DNA of 64,000 nucleotides. Origin: Hahella sp. KA22. GTDB taxonomy: Bacteria > Pseudomonadota > Gammaproteobacteria > Pseudomonadales > Oleiphilaceae. Below are positions 16,026 through 25,244 of this stretch, piece by piece. The notes beneath the pieces are model-generated. The model did no database searches, had not been told where the DNA came from, and saw only the letters and a list, made by a program, of their open reading frames with translations. The DNA lies in the NCBI RefSeq assembly GCF_004135205.1, contig NZ_CP035490.1, positions 4,879,644-4,943,643 on the forward strand. Reading direction: 5' to 3'. Position 1 is the stretch's first letter. Each line of letters opens with the position of its first letter. The position numbers and the translations under genes are program-made.

Positions 16026-18383
16026 CTAACTTACCGGCATCCTTTCCTCCAGCACTTCCTTGATGCGGCTCAGCAGCGCACTCTTGTCATACATACCTTT
16101 GCGCAGCACCGCCTGGGTGTGCTGTCGCAACAGGCTGCGCTCGACCTGGGTCAAATCTCTGGCGGAAATTACAATGACCGGAGTATCCGCGGTTTTCTCA
16201 TTGCGGCGAATTTGTTCAAGAAATTCGAAGCCGTTCATTTCCGGCATAATCAAATCCAGCAAAATCATAGAAATATCCGGGTTCTGACTCAGCATTTCCA
16301 AGCCTTCCCGGCCGTCCTCCGCCATGATCAGATTCCACCCGGTTCCATGCATGTAGGCGCGCACCAGCTCCAGACTGTGTACATCGTCATCCACATACAG
16401 CACTTTCATCCCGGTATCTTTTTTCTGATACCGTTGCAGGATGGACAACAGACGCGCGCCGTTGATCGGTTTCACCAGAAAATCGGACGCACCCAGTGCA
16501 TATCCCTTCTGTGCGTTGGACTCGATGGTATGCATCACCACAGGAATATGCGCTGTCGCAGCATCGGACTTCAGCATCTGCAGCACCTGCCAGCCATCCT
16601 GTCCCGGCATGAATATATCCAGCACAATAACGTCAAACTCTTCCTGTTTCGCCAAAGTCAGACCCTCCGCGCCCGAGTGCGCCGAGCGAACCATGAAACC
16701 ATGCTTGTTCAGTTGATGTTTCAGGATGTCATGCACGGTGGGATCATCGTCGATCAGCAACAGTCTGGCGCCAGTTATCGCATTAGGCGCAGGCGTCGAT
16801 ATGTCTGACGCTACCGTCTCCCCGCCCTCAATACGTTCTTCCGGACCGTTGATTTCGGCCGTGGTGGGCAGGCGTATACAGAACTCTGAGCCTTCGCCTT
16901 CGGTACTGGAGACGCTGATTTCACCTCCCAGCATCGTGGCGTAGGAACGACTGATCGCCAAGCCGAGTCCCGTGCCGCCGTAACGCCGCGTGGTGGAAGG
17001 GTCCGCCTGACTGAAAGGACGGAACAGCTCTTTGATCGCGCTGGCGCTGATGCCGATCCCCGTGTCGCGCACTTTGCACAGCATCCAATCCTCCCCTTCA
17101 GCGGACTCCCGTTCGCATATCAGCTCCACGACGCCGTCCTGGGTGAACTTGACCGCATTGCTCAACAGGTTAAACAGGATCTGCCGGACCTTGACCAGGT
17201 CGCTGTGCACCACGCCCACTTCGCCAGCGCCGCGCACAACCAGCTTATTACGTCGTTCCTCCGCCAGCAGCCGTAATGCGCCAGCCACTTCATCCACCAG
17301 ATCCTCCATGCTGAACGCCTCGATACTGATCTGCATCTTGCCGGCTTCAATCTTGGAGATATCCAGGATGTCGTTGATCAGACTCAGCAGGTGTTTACCG
17401 GCGGAGCGCACCTTACCGATATCATCGAGAATTTCCTCTCTCTCATAGTCGTCCTCCTCCACGACTTCCTGCAGCATTTCGCTGTAGCCGATAATGGCGT
17501 TGAGCGGCGTGCGCAGTTCATGGCTCATGTTGGCGAGGAAGCGGCTTTTCGCCTTGTTGGCTTCCTCCGCCCGATTGCGCGTGGCGATCAGGTCTTTCTC
17601 CACCACTTTGCGTTCCTGAATCTCCCACTCCAGTTCCCGGTTCAGCGAGACAATAGTTTCCTGCCGCGCCAACTCCGACAACATGACATTGAGACTGTCC
17701 ACCAGATGCCCGATTTCATCTTCATTGCGCTTGCTGGCGCGAGCGTTGAAGTCCTTATGCATGGAAACCTGCATCGCCCACTCCGACAGCGACGCCAACG
17801 GCTGCGTAATATGGGACTTGAGCCAATAAGACACCAGCAACGTCAGAGCCAGCATGCCGCCAATCAGCACCAGGAACAAACTCAACAGCTTCTGTTTGAA
17901 TCTATCCCACTCTTGCAGATTCGATTTCAGCACCAGATATCCGACGGTTTCCTCATTCACCTTCACAGGCGTCGAGGTGACGTAAAACTCCTGTCGCAGC
18001 CACACGCCATCCTTACCCACCATTGACGCCAAACCAACCGCAGCGCCGTGTTGCGGATATTCAGCGAAGGCCTTGGCGTCCCCATTTTGATACAACGCCG
18101 CCGCCTCCACGGATGCATTTTCTTTCAGCGCCGACAATACCTTGCCCGCGGAGTTCGCATCGTTGAAAGTCAGCGCGGCGCCGCTGTTCTCCGCCAGCAC
18201 CTTGCTGAGCATTTGCAGATCCTGACGCATCTTCTGATGAAAATAGAGATTCGCCATCACCGTCAGGGTGATAGCGCAAATCAGCAACAGCAACAGTGCG
18301 AAACCGAGAACGCCTATCTGCATCTTGGCGCGAATGCTAACCCGCCGCCACCAGCTCAACTCCGTCGCTTGCGCATTTTGCAT
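16026..18383 (-). CDS. Membrane hybrid sensor histidine kinase with two receiver domains
   Basis: The 785-residue protein has TM1 (about 24-46), a periplasmic CHASE8-like domain (about 50-165, with NSGAALTFNDANSAGKVLSALK) and TM2 (about 168-189). HAMP follows (190-243), then a coiled coil and HisKA with phospho-acceptor His288 in NMSHELRTPLNAIIGYSEML. The HATPase has the N box NLLSNAVKFT and GTGLGLAIS. Receiver 1 contains VIVLDIFMPGQDG and receiver 2 contains MILLDLIMPEMNG. It is the central kinase of a four-gene operon. It starts 1 bp after the yfiR-like stop with GGGAG upstream. The N-terminal CHASE8 domain and the YfiR neighbour suggest sensing of a periplasmic state passed on by YfiR. Confidence 0.93.
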   Translation of the reverse strand: MQNAQATELSWWRRVSIRAKMQIGVLGFALLLLLICAITLTVMANLYFHQKMRQDLQMLSKVLAENSGAALTFNDANSAGKVLSALKENASVEAAALYQNGDAKAFAEYPQHGAAVGLASMVGKDGVWLRQEFYVTSTPVKVNEETVGYLVLKSNLQEWDRFKQKLLSLFLVLIGGMLALTLLVSYWLKSHITQPLASLSEWAMQVSMHKDFNARASKRNEDEIGHLVDSLNVMLSELARQETIVSLNRELEWEIQERKVVEKDLIATRNRAEEANKAKSRFLANMSHELRTPLNAIIGYSEMLQEVVEEDDYEREEILDDIGKVRSAGKHLLSLINDILDISKIEAGKMQISIEAFSMEDLVDEVAGALRLLAEERRNKLVVRGAGEVGVVHSDLVKVRQILFNLLSNAVKFTQDGVVELICERESAEGEDWMLCKVRDTGIGISASAIKELFRPFSQADPSTTRRYGGTGLGLAISRSYATMLGGEISVSSTEGEGSEFCIRLPTTAEINGPEERIEGGETVASDISTPAPNAITGARLLLIDDDPTVHDILKHQLNKHGFMVRSAHSGAEGLTLAKQEEFDVIVLDIFMPGQDGWQVLQMLKSDAATAHIPVVMHTIESNAQKGYALGASDFLVKPINGARLLSILQRYQKKDTGMKVLYVDDDVHSLELVRAYMHGTGWNLIMAEDGREGLEMLSQNPDISMILLDLIMPEMNGFEFLEQIRRNEKTADTPVIVISARDLTQVERSLLRQHTQAVLRKGMYDKSALLSRIKEVLEERMPVS

Positions 18384-18384
18384 G

Positions 18385-18927
18385 TTATTCCACTCCCAAT
18401 TGCACCAACTGCGCCGCTACCTTAAATTTGGTTTCCGTGACTAACGACGCGTTGACTCTGAAGCGAATGCTGTCATCTTTCTGATACAGCTCGATCAATC
18501 CGCCATAGGCGATAAACGGGGAATATTCACTAATGGTCAGCACCTCACGCACATCCACCAGCTTCAGGATGCGCTCCGTTTCCCTTTCTTCCGACGAAGA
18601 CAGAAACAATACATTGCAGCCATATATCGGTAGATTGGGTCGATATCGTCCCAGGTTGCTGACGACGACTGTCCCTTGCGGCGCTTTGGCCCCGTTTATT
18701 TCGTCCAGAGCGTCGCCAAAGCGATTTACGCCAACGATGCAGACTTTGATCTGCCCCTCGTGAGCCAGGGACTCCTGCGGGAAACTCACAAACTGCATAA
18801 AGTTATAGAGATAAGACGCTTTGATCTGATACTCCACATCCACCGCCCACACCACGACGGAGAGAGACAACATCATCGCCGCCAGCATGCCGCTCGCCCA
18901 TTTCCAGCTCATCTGTCGAGTCAGCAT
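18385..18927 (-). CDS. YfiR-family periplasmic protein (DUF4154)
   Basis: The 180-residue protein has an N-terminal signal segment (WASGMLAAMMLSLSVVVWA) and a YfiR domain: VEYQIKASYLYNFMQFVSFPQESL, IKVCIVGVNRFGDALDEI, NVLFLSSSEERETERILKLVDVREVLTISEYSPFIAYGGLIELYQKDDSIRFRVN. YfiR proteins are periplasmic; in Pseudomonas aeruginosa YfiR represses the membrane diguanylate cyclase YfiN. Here no YfiN is adjacent. The partner is instead a CHASE8-containing hybrid kinase, whose periplasmic domain resembles that of YfiN, so an analogous inhibitory interaction is plausible. It is packed 3 bp after the TonB receptor gene and 1 bp before the kinase. Confidence 0.88.
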   Translation of the reverse strand: MLTRQMSWKWASGMLAAMMLSLSVVVWAVDVEYQIKASYLYNFMQFVSFPQESLAHEGQIKVCIVGVNRFGDALDEINGAKAPQGTVVVSNLGRYRPNLPIYGCNVLFLSSSEERETERILKLVDVREVLTISEYSPFIAYGGLIELYQKDDSIRFRVNASLVTETKFKVAAQLVQLGVE

Positions 18928-18930
18928 CCG

Positions 18931-20784
18931 CTAAAACTCCCAGCCCAGATAGAAGGCGGCGTCGGATTCCACTTCGCCATTCAGACCCACTGACTCTGGA
19001 TGCGGATCTCCCAAATGACGCAGAACCCATTGCGCGCGCAGGTCTTCCGTTGGCTTCCACACCACACTGAGGTCAGCCACAAGAAAGCTGGGGATATTGG
19101 AATCCTGAATGCGATCTACATAACGCAGGTATGCGTTCAAACTCCAGGAAGGTGATATATCCCAATAAGAAATCAATTGGGCCATGTCTCTGGGTGAAGT
19201 GTCTTCGAGACTCTCCGCACTGATAAACGACTCGCTGGAAGGGTCCAGTTCCATATCCATTTCCATATGACTGGCATTAAAGCGTAACCGCCAGACAGGA
19301 TTAGGTTTGTAATCTAATGAAACTTCAACGCCTCGGACATCGCCGGTCATTTCATTGTGGATGCCGCTGGGCCCTATCGTTCTCAAATCATCGTACTCGC
19401 CGTAGTAGGTGGACAGATCCAGCGTCCACTTATCCCAGGATTTACGGCCCCCTACCTCATAAAATTTAGCCCGCTCCGGCAGCAGAGTCTGCGCCCCTTC
19501 CAGTGTCGGCGCGTATAGGTCGTGCTCCAATCGCGTCGGCACCCGCACTGCTCTGGACCAGGACGCCCAGACAATAGCGTCCGTGAAGTCATAAGCAGCT
19601 CTTACACTGGGTTGCCACTCTTCTCCGGAGTAATCGTTCACTTCGTACTTAGTACCCACGATGAAACGGAAATTTTCGCCGAAGGGCTTTATTTCATCCT
19701 GAATAAACAGGTTCTTGACCTCGTCATTGCGCTTTTCCGGTCGCAAACCGGATATCTCAGTAGGCGACAAAACTTCATCATGAGCCACTCGATAACCCAA
19801 TCCCGCCACTACATCATTAATCCCGAATTGGTTGCGAAACTGATATTCCAGATTCCAGATATTGCGCCTATCGTCCAGCCCCGTGGTTTCCAACACAGTG
19901 TTATCAAAGTAAAACAGCAACTGTTGGCTACGTCGTTCAGAGAAAGTGTGGCTCCAATTAAACATCAGATTGCCGCCGTGGAATTCTTCCGTCGCGCCAG
20001 CCTCACCCCGATAGTAATCTCCCTGTAGCGTGTACGTATCCTGGCGATTGCGCCCCAGGTCCACTCTAAATCCTGTTTGCAGATGTTCACTGTCGTCTTC
20101 CGTTCCCAGGCCGCCGCTATTGTCGCGATAGACCCCTTTGCCATAGATCCGCGCAAAGCCTTCTTCGCCTATCTTCCAACCGTAACGCTGTTGATACAGA
20201 CCACGCTCTTCCAACCCGACGCCGGCGGTCACCGCCCCTCCCTGCGTCTCAGCGGCATTACGCGTGATAATGTTGATGACGCCGTTGACCGCATTGGCTC
20301 CCCATAAAGTGCCGCCGGGTCCGCGCACCACTTCGATGCGATCCACATCCTCCAGCATGACGTCCTTTTCCTCCCACAACACGCCGGAATACAGCATGCT
20401 ATAAATGCTGCGTCCGTCGATCAGCACCAGCATCTTGTTAGCGTTGGTGGTGGCGGAACTGAATCCACGGGCGCTCACGCTCCACTTGCCTCCCTCGAAA
20501 CGATTCACTTCAAGCCCGGGAACATAGCGCAGCGCTTCCGCAATATGGGTGACGCCCATACGTCGGATATCGTCCCGGGTAACGACGTAAACCGCCGCCG
20601 GGGCTCTGGCGAGTAGCTCCTGTTTGCGAGACAGCGTAGAGATTTTCAGCCCCATGAGCTGCTCCAGACTGGCGCCTTTAATGTCGAGCACCAGGTCATC
20701 TCTTGACGCAGATACCGTGGTGGAAAATAGCGCCATCAGCCAACATGCAGCTATTTTCGCGAGATCGGACGGTCGTTGTTTCAT
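18931..20784 (-). CDS. TonB-dependent outer-membrane receptor
   Basis: From the ATG at 20784 the protein has 617 residues with a signal peptide (KIAACWLMALFSTTVSA). The plug domain contains MGVTHIAEALRYVPGLEV, LIDGRSIYSMLYSGVLWE and VRGPGGTLWGANAVNGVINIITR. The 22-stranded barrel ends in AFYLGWEF, with the usual terminal Phe. The downstream ATG was chosen over the longest frame because it precedes the signal peptide. The plug resembles receptors of the FepA/CirA-like group often found with YfiR and a hybrid kinase. It heads the operon receptor-yfiR-kinase-receiver. The receptor may therefore act in signalling as well as uptake; the ligand is unknown. Confidence 0.92.
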   Translation of the reverse strand: MKQRPSDLAKIAACWLMALFSTTVSASRDDLVLDIKGASLEQLMGLKISTLSRKQELLARAPAAVYVVTRDDIRRMGVTHIAEALRYVPGLEVNRFEGGKWSVSARGFSSATTNANKMLVLIDGRSIYSMLYSGVLWEEKDVMLEDVDRIEVVRGPGGTLWGANAVNGVINIITRNAAETQGGAVTAGVGLEERGLYQQRYGWKIGEEGFARIYGKGVYRDNSGGLGTEDDSEHLQTGFRVDLGRNRQDTYTLQGDYYRGEAGATEEFHGGNLMFNWSHTFSERRSQQLLFYFDNTVLETTGLDDRRNIWNLEYQFRNQFGINDVVAGLGYRVAHDEVLSPTEISGLRPEKRNDEVKNLFIQDEIKPFGENFRFIVGTKYEVNDYSGEEWQPSVRAAYDFTDAIVWASWSRAVRVPTRLEHDLYAPTLEGAQTLLPERAKFYEVGGRKSWDKWTLDLSTYYGEYDDLRTIGPSGIHNEMTGDVRGVEVSLDYKPNPVWRLRFNASHMEMDMELDPSSESFISAESLEDTSPRDMAQLISYWDISPSWSLNAYLRYVDRIQDSNIPSFLVADLSVVWKPTEDLRAQWVLRHLGDPHPESVGLNGEVESDAAFYLGWEF

Positions 20785-21001
20785 ATCCTCGAAACTCCCT
20801 TGAACCGTTAAACTCAGTATAGAAACAAGCTGGGAATTAACAAAAAAACACATATCGTCCGCAATGCCGCCGCCAACCGAAACAGCCCCTTCCCCTCAGC
20901 ATTAGAAACGATTCCCCTATTACAAAAAGTCCTGATTTGAGACGTTAAATTTGCTGCAATTCTTGACTAGACTTTAAACATCAAGCGATGGAAAAGAACT
21001 T

Positions 21002-22711
21002 ATGCTCCAGCTCGAGGGAAGCAGGCTGTTAATAGTCGATGACGAACAGCGCAACACCAGACTGCTGGCGGATATCTTTCGCGCTGAAGGTTGTGACGTT
21101 CATGAACTGAACAACAGCTGCAACGCCCTGAAAACTGTCGCCAGTTATGAGCCGGACCTGATCATTCTGGATGTAATGATGCCGGGTAAAAACGGTTTCG
21201 AGTTGACGCGGGAAATAAAGTCTCATGAAGCCTGGAAACACATCCCCATTATTTTACTGACCGCATTGGCGGATAGAGACTCCTGCGTATCGGGATTGGA
21301 AGCCGGTGCGGAGGACTATGTCAGCAAGCCGTTTAACCGCCGCGAACTCTGCGCCCGGGTCAATAACCTGTTGAAGCTGAAAAAACTGCACGATTTCCAG
21401 AATCAGAATATCCGCCTGCTGGAGCAGTACGATCCGGTTACCGGCCTGCCGCGCAAAGAAATCTTGTTGGAGATCGCCAACACCTTGTTTAAAAAGAAAA
21501 AGGGCAGCTCTTTTTGCGTCTGCGTGTGTGAAATCGACCTGGATCAAACGCTGATTGGTCTCCTCAGCAGCCAGGATCGGGATATGTCCGAAAAACAGAT
21601 CAGTCGGACGGTGGTCGAACGCATGTCCGCCATTTTTCCTCCCGGCATTCTGATGGGCTGTCTCGGACCTGGAAAATTCGGCGTTGTGCTGGAAGCTTCG
21701 GAAAACGAAGCCGCCTCCCAGTTGCGTTTGTTGCAGCATCGGTTGCAACAACCCTTTTTGATTCACTCCCAGGAATTCCACCTTAAATTCTCCATCGGCT
21801 ATATGCCGCCCGACCAGCCGACGCAGGAATGGCGCGTCCTTTTCAATAAAGCGGAAATGGCGCTACTGGAAGCCAAAAAAGAAGGCGGCAATCTGCTGAA
21901 AAAGTTCATTCCGGAAATGGATGCGGAGAACTACGAGCGCTGGTGGCTGTCCCAGGCGCTGTTTCAGGCTCTGCGCGAGCAGCAATTCGAAGTGTATTTT
22001 CAGCCCTTGGTGGACATCCACAAAGAGACTTTGGTTGGCTTCGAAGCCCTGTTGCGCTGGCAACATCCGGACAAGGGCTTTATCAGTCCTGCGCGCTTTA
22101 TTCCATTGGCGGAGGAAAACGGCCACATCTACGATCTGAGCCTGTGGATGATCGAACAGGTCTGTCAGCAGATCGTCGCCTGGCGCAGTATCGGTCCGAG
22201 GGTGCGCATGGCGATTAATATTTCACCGGCGCAACTATACAGAGACGACTTCACCGAGGACTTTGTCGATATTTTCAGCCGCTACCATCTGACTCCGAAT
22301 GACTTCGAACTGGAACTGACCGAAAGCAGCCTGATGGACCCCAAAGGCGGTGGACAACTGCAAGCGCTGTGGCGGCAAGGGTTCGATATCGCCATCGACG
22401 ATTTCGGCACGGGGTACAGCAATCTGGAATATCTGAAGAAATACCCGTTCAACCGCCTCAAAATCGACCGCTCCTTCATCAGCAATATCTGTGAGTCCAG
22501 CGACGATATCGCTATCGTCAAAGCTATTCTGGCGATCGCCGAGCACATGGGTTTCAAGGTCATCGCGGAAGGCATCGAAACCGTTCAACAACTGGAAAAA
22601 CTAAGGGAACTGGGGTGCCACGAAGCCCAGGGTTTTTACTTCAGCAAACCGGTCCCCGCAACCATCGCGGCGGACATGCTGCGCTATGGCCTGAAACCCT
22701 CACAGTCCTGA
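21002..22711 (+). CDS. Response regulator with degenerate GGDEF and intact EAL domain (c-di-GMP phosphodiesterase)
   Basis: The 569-residue protein has an N-terminal receiver (LLIVDDEQ, phospho-acceptor Asp57 in LIILDVMMPGKNG, Lys in YVSKPFNRR). A GGDEF-like domain (about 140-305) follows, with a signature of GPGKF instead of GGDEF, so it is not a cyclase. The EAL domain (about 315-565) keeps the catalytic set: FEALLRW, NISPAQL, ELELTES, IAIDDFGTGYSNLEYLKKYPFNRLKIDRSF and VIAEGIET. It is expected to hydrolyse c-di-GMP under phosphorylation control. It diverges from the TonB receptor operon, whose kinase has receiver partners, so it may be an output of that pathway. Confidence 0.93.
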   Translation: MLQLEGSRLLIVDDEQRNTRLLADIFRAEGCDVHELNNSCNALKTVASYEPDLIILDVMMPGKNGFELTREIKSHEAWKHIPIILLTALADRDSCVSGLEAGAEDYVSKPFNRRELCARVNNLLKLKKLHDFQNQNIRLLEQYDPVTGLPRKEILLEIANTLFKKKKGSSFCVCVCEIDLDQTLIGLLSSQDRDMSEKQISRTVVERMSAIFPPGILMGCLGPGKFGVVLEASENEAASQLRLLQHRLQQPFLIHSQEFHLKFSIGYMPPDQPTQEWRVLFNKAEMALLEAKKEGGNLLKKFIPEMDAENYERWWLSQALFQALREQQFEVYFQPLVDIHKETLVGFEALLRWQHPDKGFISPARFIPLAEENGHIYDLSLWMIEQVCQQIVAWRSIGPRVRMAINISPAQLYRDDFTEDFVDIFSRYHLTPNDFELELTESSLMDPKGGGQLQALWRQGFDIAIDDFGTGYSNLEYLKKYPFNRLKIDRSFISNICESSDDIAIVKAILAIAEHMGFKVIAEGIETVQQLEKLRELGCHEAQGFYFSKPVPATIAADMLRYGLKPSQS

Positions 22712-22716
22712 TTCGC

Positions 22717-23370
22717 CTACGCCTGCTTATTATCTTCTCTCGACTGCTCCTCAAGACGCGTCAACGCCCGCTTTAAATTTGCTCTGGCGTTGGGCTCCCG
22801 CTCACTGCGGAACCTTTCCGTATGATAAATGAAGGCGTCGTTCAGAAAGCCTTGCAGCACCCGACGGCGTCCAGCGCTGTATTGCGGCCAGGGGATGTCT
22901 TGGTATTCCTGCCTGATCCAGGCTTCATATTGGTCATACAAAGCGGGAGCGGCGCCCAGTATCGCCAGATCAATATCCACCAGCCACGCGGCGTCATGAG
23001 AGTCCGGTTGCGATGGATGGCGGGTGTGAAGAATCAAGTCCCGCACCTGCGCAGCCATCTCCGGCGTCTCTTCCAGTTGACCCAATTCAGCAACCGCGCG
23101 TCGGGCGCTGTCCGCTTCGTTATCCGCATTTCCTATCTGATAGACAACATCGTGATACCAAAGCGCCAACTCCACCGCACGCGGGTCTTCCAGATCGCCA
23201 ACGACCTGATCGAAGCGCCTCAGGCAGGCCTGAATATGGTCCAAGGTATGGTAATGACGATGAGACTCAGTATAGGCCTGGCGCAATCCGTCAAAGCAGC
23301 TTTCAACGGTTTCTGGGGCCGCATAGGGAAATAATTGTCGCCAACGGGTAAACAAGTCGTTTTCAGGCAT
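22717..23370 (-). CDS. HD-superfamily predicted metal-dependent hydrolase (COG4339 type)
   Basis: The 217-residue protein has the pattern of COG4339 predicted metal-dependent phosphohydrolases. These features are YTESHRHYHTLDHIQACL, VELALWYHDVVYQIGNADNEADSA, LILHTRHP and WLVDIDLAILGA. The histidines and the HD pair suggest a divalent-metal centre typical of HD-domain enzymes. The substrate is unknown; these proteins are often N-methyl-D-aspartate-receptor-like misannotated in databases. It ends convergently with the EAL protein 5 bp away. The second five-hairpin repeat lies just upstream of its start. Confidence 0.82.
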   Translation of the reverse strand: MPENDLFTRWRQLFPYAAPETVESCFDGLRQAYTESHRHYHTLDHIQACLRRFDQVVGDLEDPRAVELALWYHDVVYQIGNADNEADSARRAVAELGQLEETPEMAAQVRDLILHTRHPSQPDSHDAAWLVDIDLAILGAAPALYDQYEAWIRQEYQDIPWPQYSAGRRRVLQGFLNDAFIYHTERFRSEREPNARANLKRALTRLEEQSREDNKQA

Positions 23371-23384
23371 TCAGTGCGTCCTTA

Positions 23385-23533
23385 TTATTAACATGGCAAT
23401 GATATCGGCATGTTGATCATCAGGCGCATGGACGCGCCTGCGCGGCGACAAGCCGCGGGAGACAGGGCCTGCATGTGCAGGCCCTGTCGTTGCAGACAAA
23501 TAGAAGGAAGCTAATTGTCTGCCTGATTAATAG
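23385..23533. repeat. Five-hairpin interspersed repeat, copy B
   Basis: The element is in the same orientation as copy A at 15503. The GC hairpins are unchanged: CAGGCGC/GCGCCTG, CGCGGC/GCCGCG and GACAGGGCCTG/CAGGCCCTGTC. Differences fall in loops (GTTAA to GACAA, ACATGTG to CATGTG) and at single positions of stems 1 and 5. It lies 14 bp upstream of the HD-hydrolase start on the other strand and before the sigma-54 activator. It is non-coding. Confidence 0.88.
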
Positions 23534-23828
23534 AACAGAGGCTCGACATCAAGTGACGTCGCCGTGTCGAGGCATCATACCTTCAGACACACTAAATCAT
23601 ACCTTCGGACACACCAACTAAAAACCTGATCGCGGCGTCAATAACAACGATCGCCGTTCGAATTGTTCAAACATTGAACTTTTTACCTAAACCATTGTTG
23701 TACCCCCACAGTTTCATTGCCTGACGACGGCTTTCGGAGTATGTTTCCCGGTTACACGTGGAGTACTTTTGTTGTCATTCGGTCCCTCTCAATGGACAGG
23801 GTCGGATTAAGAAACGGACGGCGTAGAC
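23534..23828. promoter_or_regulatory. Upstream region of the sigma-54 activator with a 22-bp tandem repeat
   Basis: Two directly abutting 22-bp copies occur at 23574-23595 and 23596-23617. They share ATCATACCTTC and differ at only two positions (A/G at position 12 of the unit and T/C near the end). Tandem repeats in a promoter region suggest binding sites for a regulator, perhaps the activator itself. No reading frame with a plausible product is present. The rest of the stretch holds the presumed promoter of the gene at 23829. Confidence 0.5.
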
Positions 23829-25244
23829 ATGGCAACCTCAATATCAGACAGTCGGCTTCCCATCGAAGCCCAATTAGCCTTTATTCAAGACAATCCTCTG
23901 ATGGATCTGCTGGACAGTTTTTGCGAAGGCAGCATCATCGTCGATCAGAAAGCCCGAATTCGCTGGCTCAGCGACAAATATCGCCTTCTGCTGGAACTGC
24001 CGGAAGACGCTGCAAAATACGTCGGCCGCCCGGTAGAAGAAGCCATTCCCAACAGTATGATGCGCCAAGTAGTGGAAAGCGGCCGCCCTATTCTTCTCGA
24101 TCTCATGCGCATTCGCGGCACCTGGATGGTGGTGACCCGTATGCCGATCCGGGACGACCAGGATCAAGTCATTGGCGGCATTGGTTTCGTGTTTTACAAA
24201 CAGCTGGACTACATGAAACCCCTGGTGGAAAAGTTCGGTCGCCTGCGCGGCGTGCCCACCACCGCGGAAAAGCAGTTGGCGGACATGCGACAGGCGAAAT
24301 ACTCCTTCGCGGATTTCATCGGGCAAAGCCCGGTCATTCGTGAACTGATCCGTCGCGCGCGGCAGGCGGCGGAGCTGGACACCACCGTGTTGCTGCTGGG
24401 CGAAACCGGCACTGGCAAAGAAGTGCTGGCCCACGCTATCCATCACGCATCGGTGCGCGCGGAACGACCGTTCGTCGGCGTTAACATGGCGGCGATACCG
24501 GAAAGTCTGTTGGAAGCGGAGTTTTTCGGCGCAGCGCCAGGCGCCTACACTGGCGCGGACCGCAAGGGACGCATTGGTAAAATCCAGCTGGCGGACGGCG
24601 GCACGCTGTTTTTGGACGAAGTGGGCGATTTGTCGTTGAGCCTGCAGACCAAGTTATTGCGGGTGCTGCAGGAGCAAGAGTTCGAAGCCCTGGGCTCCAA
24701 TCGCATCATTCGCGTCAACGTACGCATCATCGCCGCCACCAGCCGCAATCTGAAGCAAATGGTGGAGACCGGCGAATTCCGTTCCGACTTGTACTATCGC
24801 TTAAACGTTTTGCCCATCGAGGTGCCCCCACTAAGAGATAGAGAAGGCGACATCGAACTACTGGTTGGCAACATGCTGCGACAGTTCTGCGACGCCTCCG
24901 CATTACCTCTGCGCAAGCCCAACGCGGAGGCGATGCGGTTATTGCACACCTATCACTGGCCCGGCAACGTGCGGGAGCTTCACAATACATTGGAGCGCGC
25001 CTTTATTTTCGCCGAAGGAACCGAGTTGACCGTCGCAGACTTCGCCCACCTGCAGGGCGCCGGAGATAAAGAAAAACGCCGCGAGGCCGTCAAGCCGCTA
25101 TCGGAGGCTATGGCGGAGGCGGAGCGCAACTTTCTTAAGCAGGCGATGTCCGCCTGCAATGGCAACCGCTCCGCCAGTGCGAAGGCGTTGGGGATATCCC
25201 GCGCCACCTTTTACGAAAAACTGCAAAAACATGAGTTGATATAA
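23829..25244 (+). CDS. Sigma-54-dependent activator with N-terminal PAS domain
   Basis: The 471-residue protein has a PAS-like sensor (about residues 25-125: FCEGSIIVDQKARIRWLSDKYRLLLELP, then GGIGFVFY) and an AAA+ domain (about 162-395). Walker A is GETGTGKE at about 191, and the sigma-54 contact loop reads GAYTGA in place of GAFTGA. The Walker B-containing segment GGTLFLDEVGDLS, RVNVRIIAATSRNL and YYRLNVLPIEVPPLRDREGDIELL are also present. A Fis-type helix-turn-helix ends the protein (NRSASAKALGISRATFYEKLQKH). The TRAP transporter genes follow in the same direction after a terminator, so it probably controls them. The PAS domain may bind the transported acid or its CoA ester. Confidence 0.93.
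   Translation: MATSISDSRLPIEAQLAFIQDNPLMDLLDSFCEGSIIVDQKARIRWLSDKYRLLLELPEDAAKYVGRPVEEAIPNSMMRQVVESGRPILLDLMRIRGTWMVVTRMPIRDDQDQVIGGIGFVFYKQLDYMKPLVEKFGRLRGVPTTAEKQLADMRQAKYSFADFIGQSPVIRELIRRARQAAELDTTVLLLGETGTGKEVLAHAIHHASVRAERPFVGVNMAAIPESLLEAEFFGAAPGAYTGADRKGRIGKIQLADGGTLFLDEVGDLSLSLQTKLLRVLQEQEFEALGSNRIIRVNVRIIAATSRNLKQMVETGEFRSDLYYRLNVLPIEVPPLRDREGDIELLVGNMLRQFCDASALPLRKPNAEAMRLLHTYHWPGNVRELHNTLERAFIFAEGTELTVADFAHLQGAGDKEKRREAVKPLSEAMAEAERNFLKQAMSACNGNRSASAKALGISRATFYEKLQKHELI

Noticed and set aside
23717-24343. Reading frame overlapping the start of the sigma-54 activator in another frame
   Set aside because: It is rich in Arg/Ser/His and lacks family features, while the activator frame has PAS, AAA+ and HTH domains.
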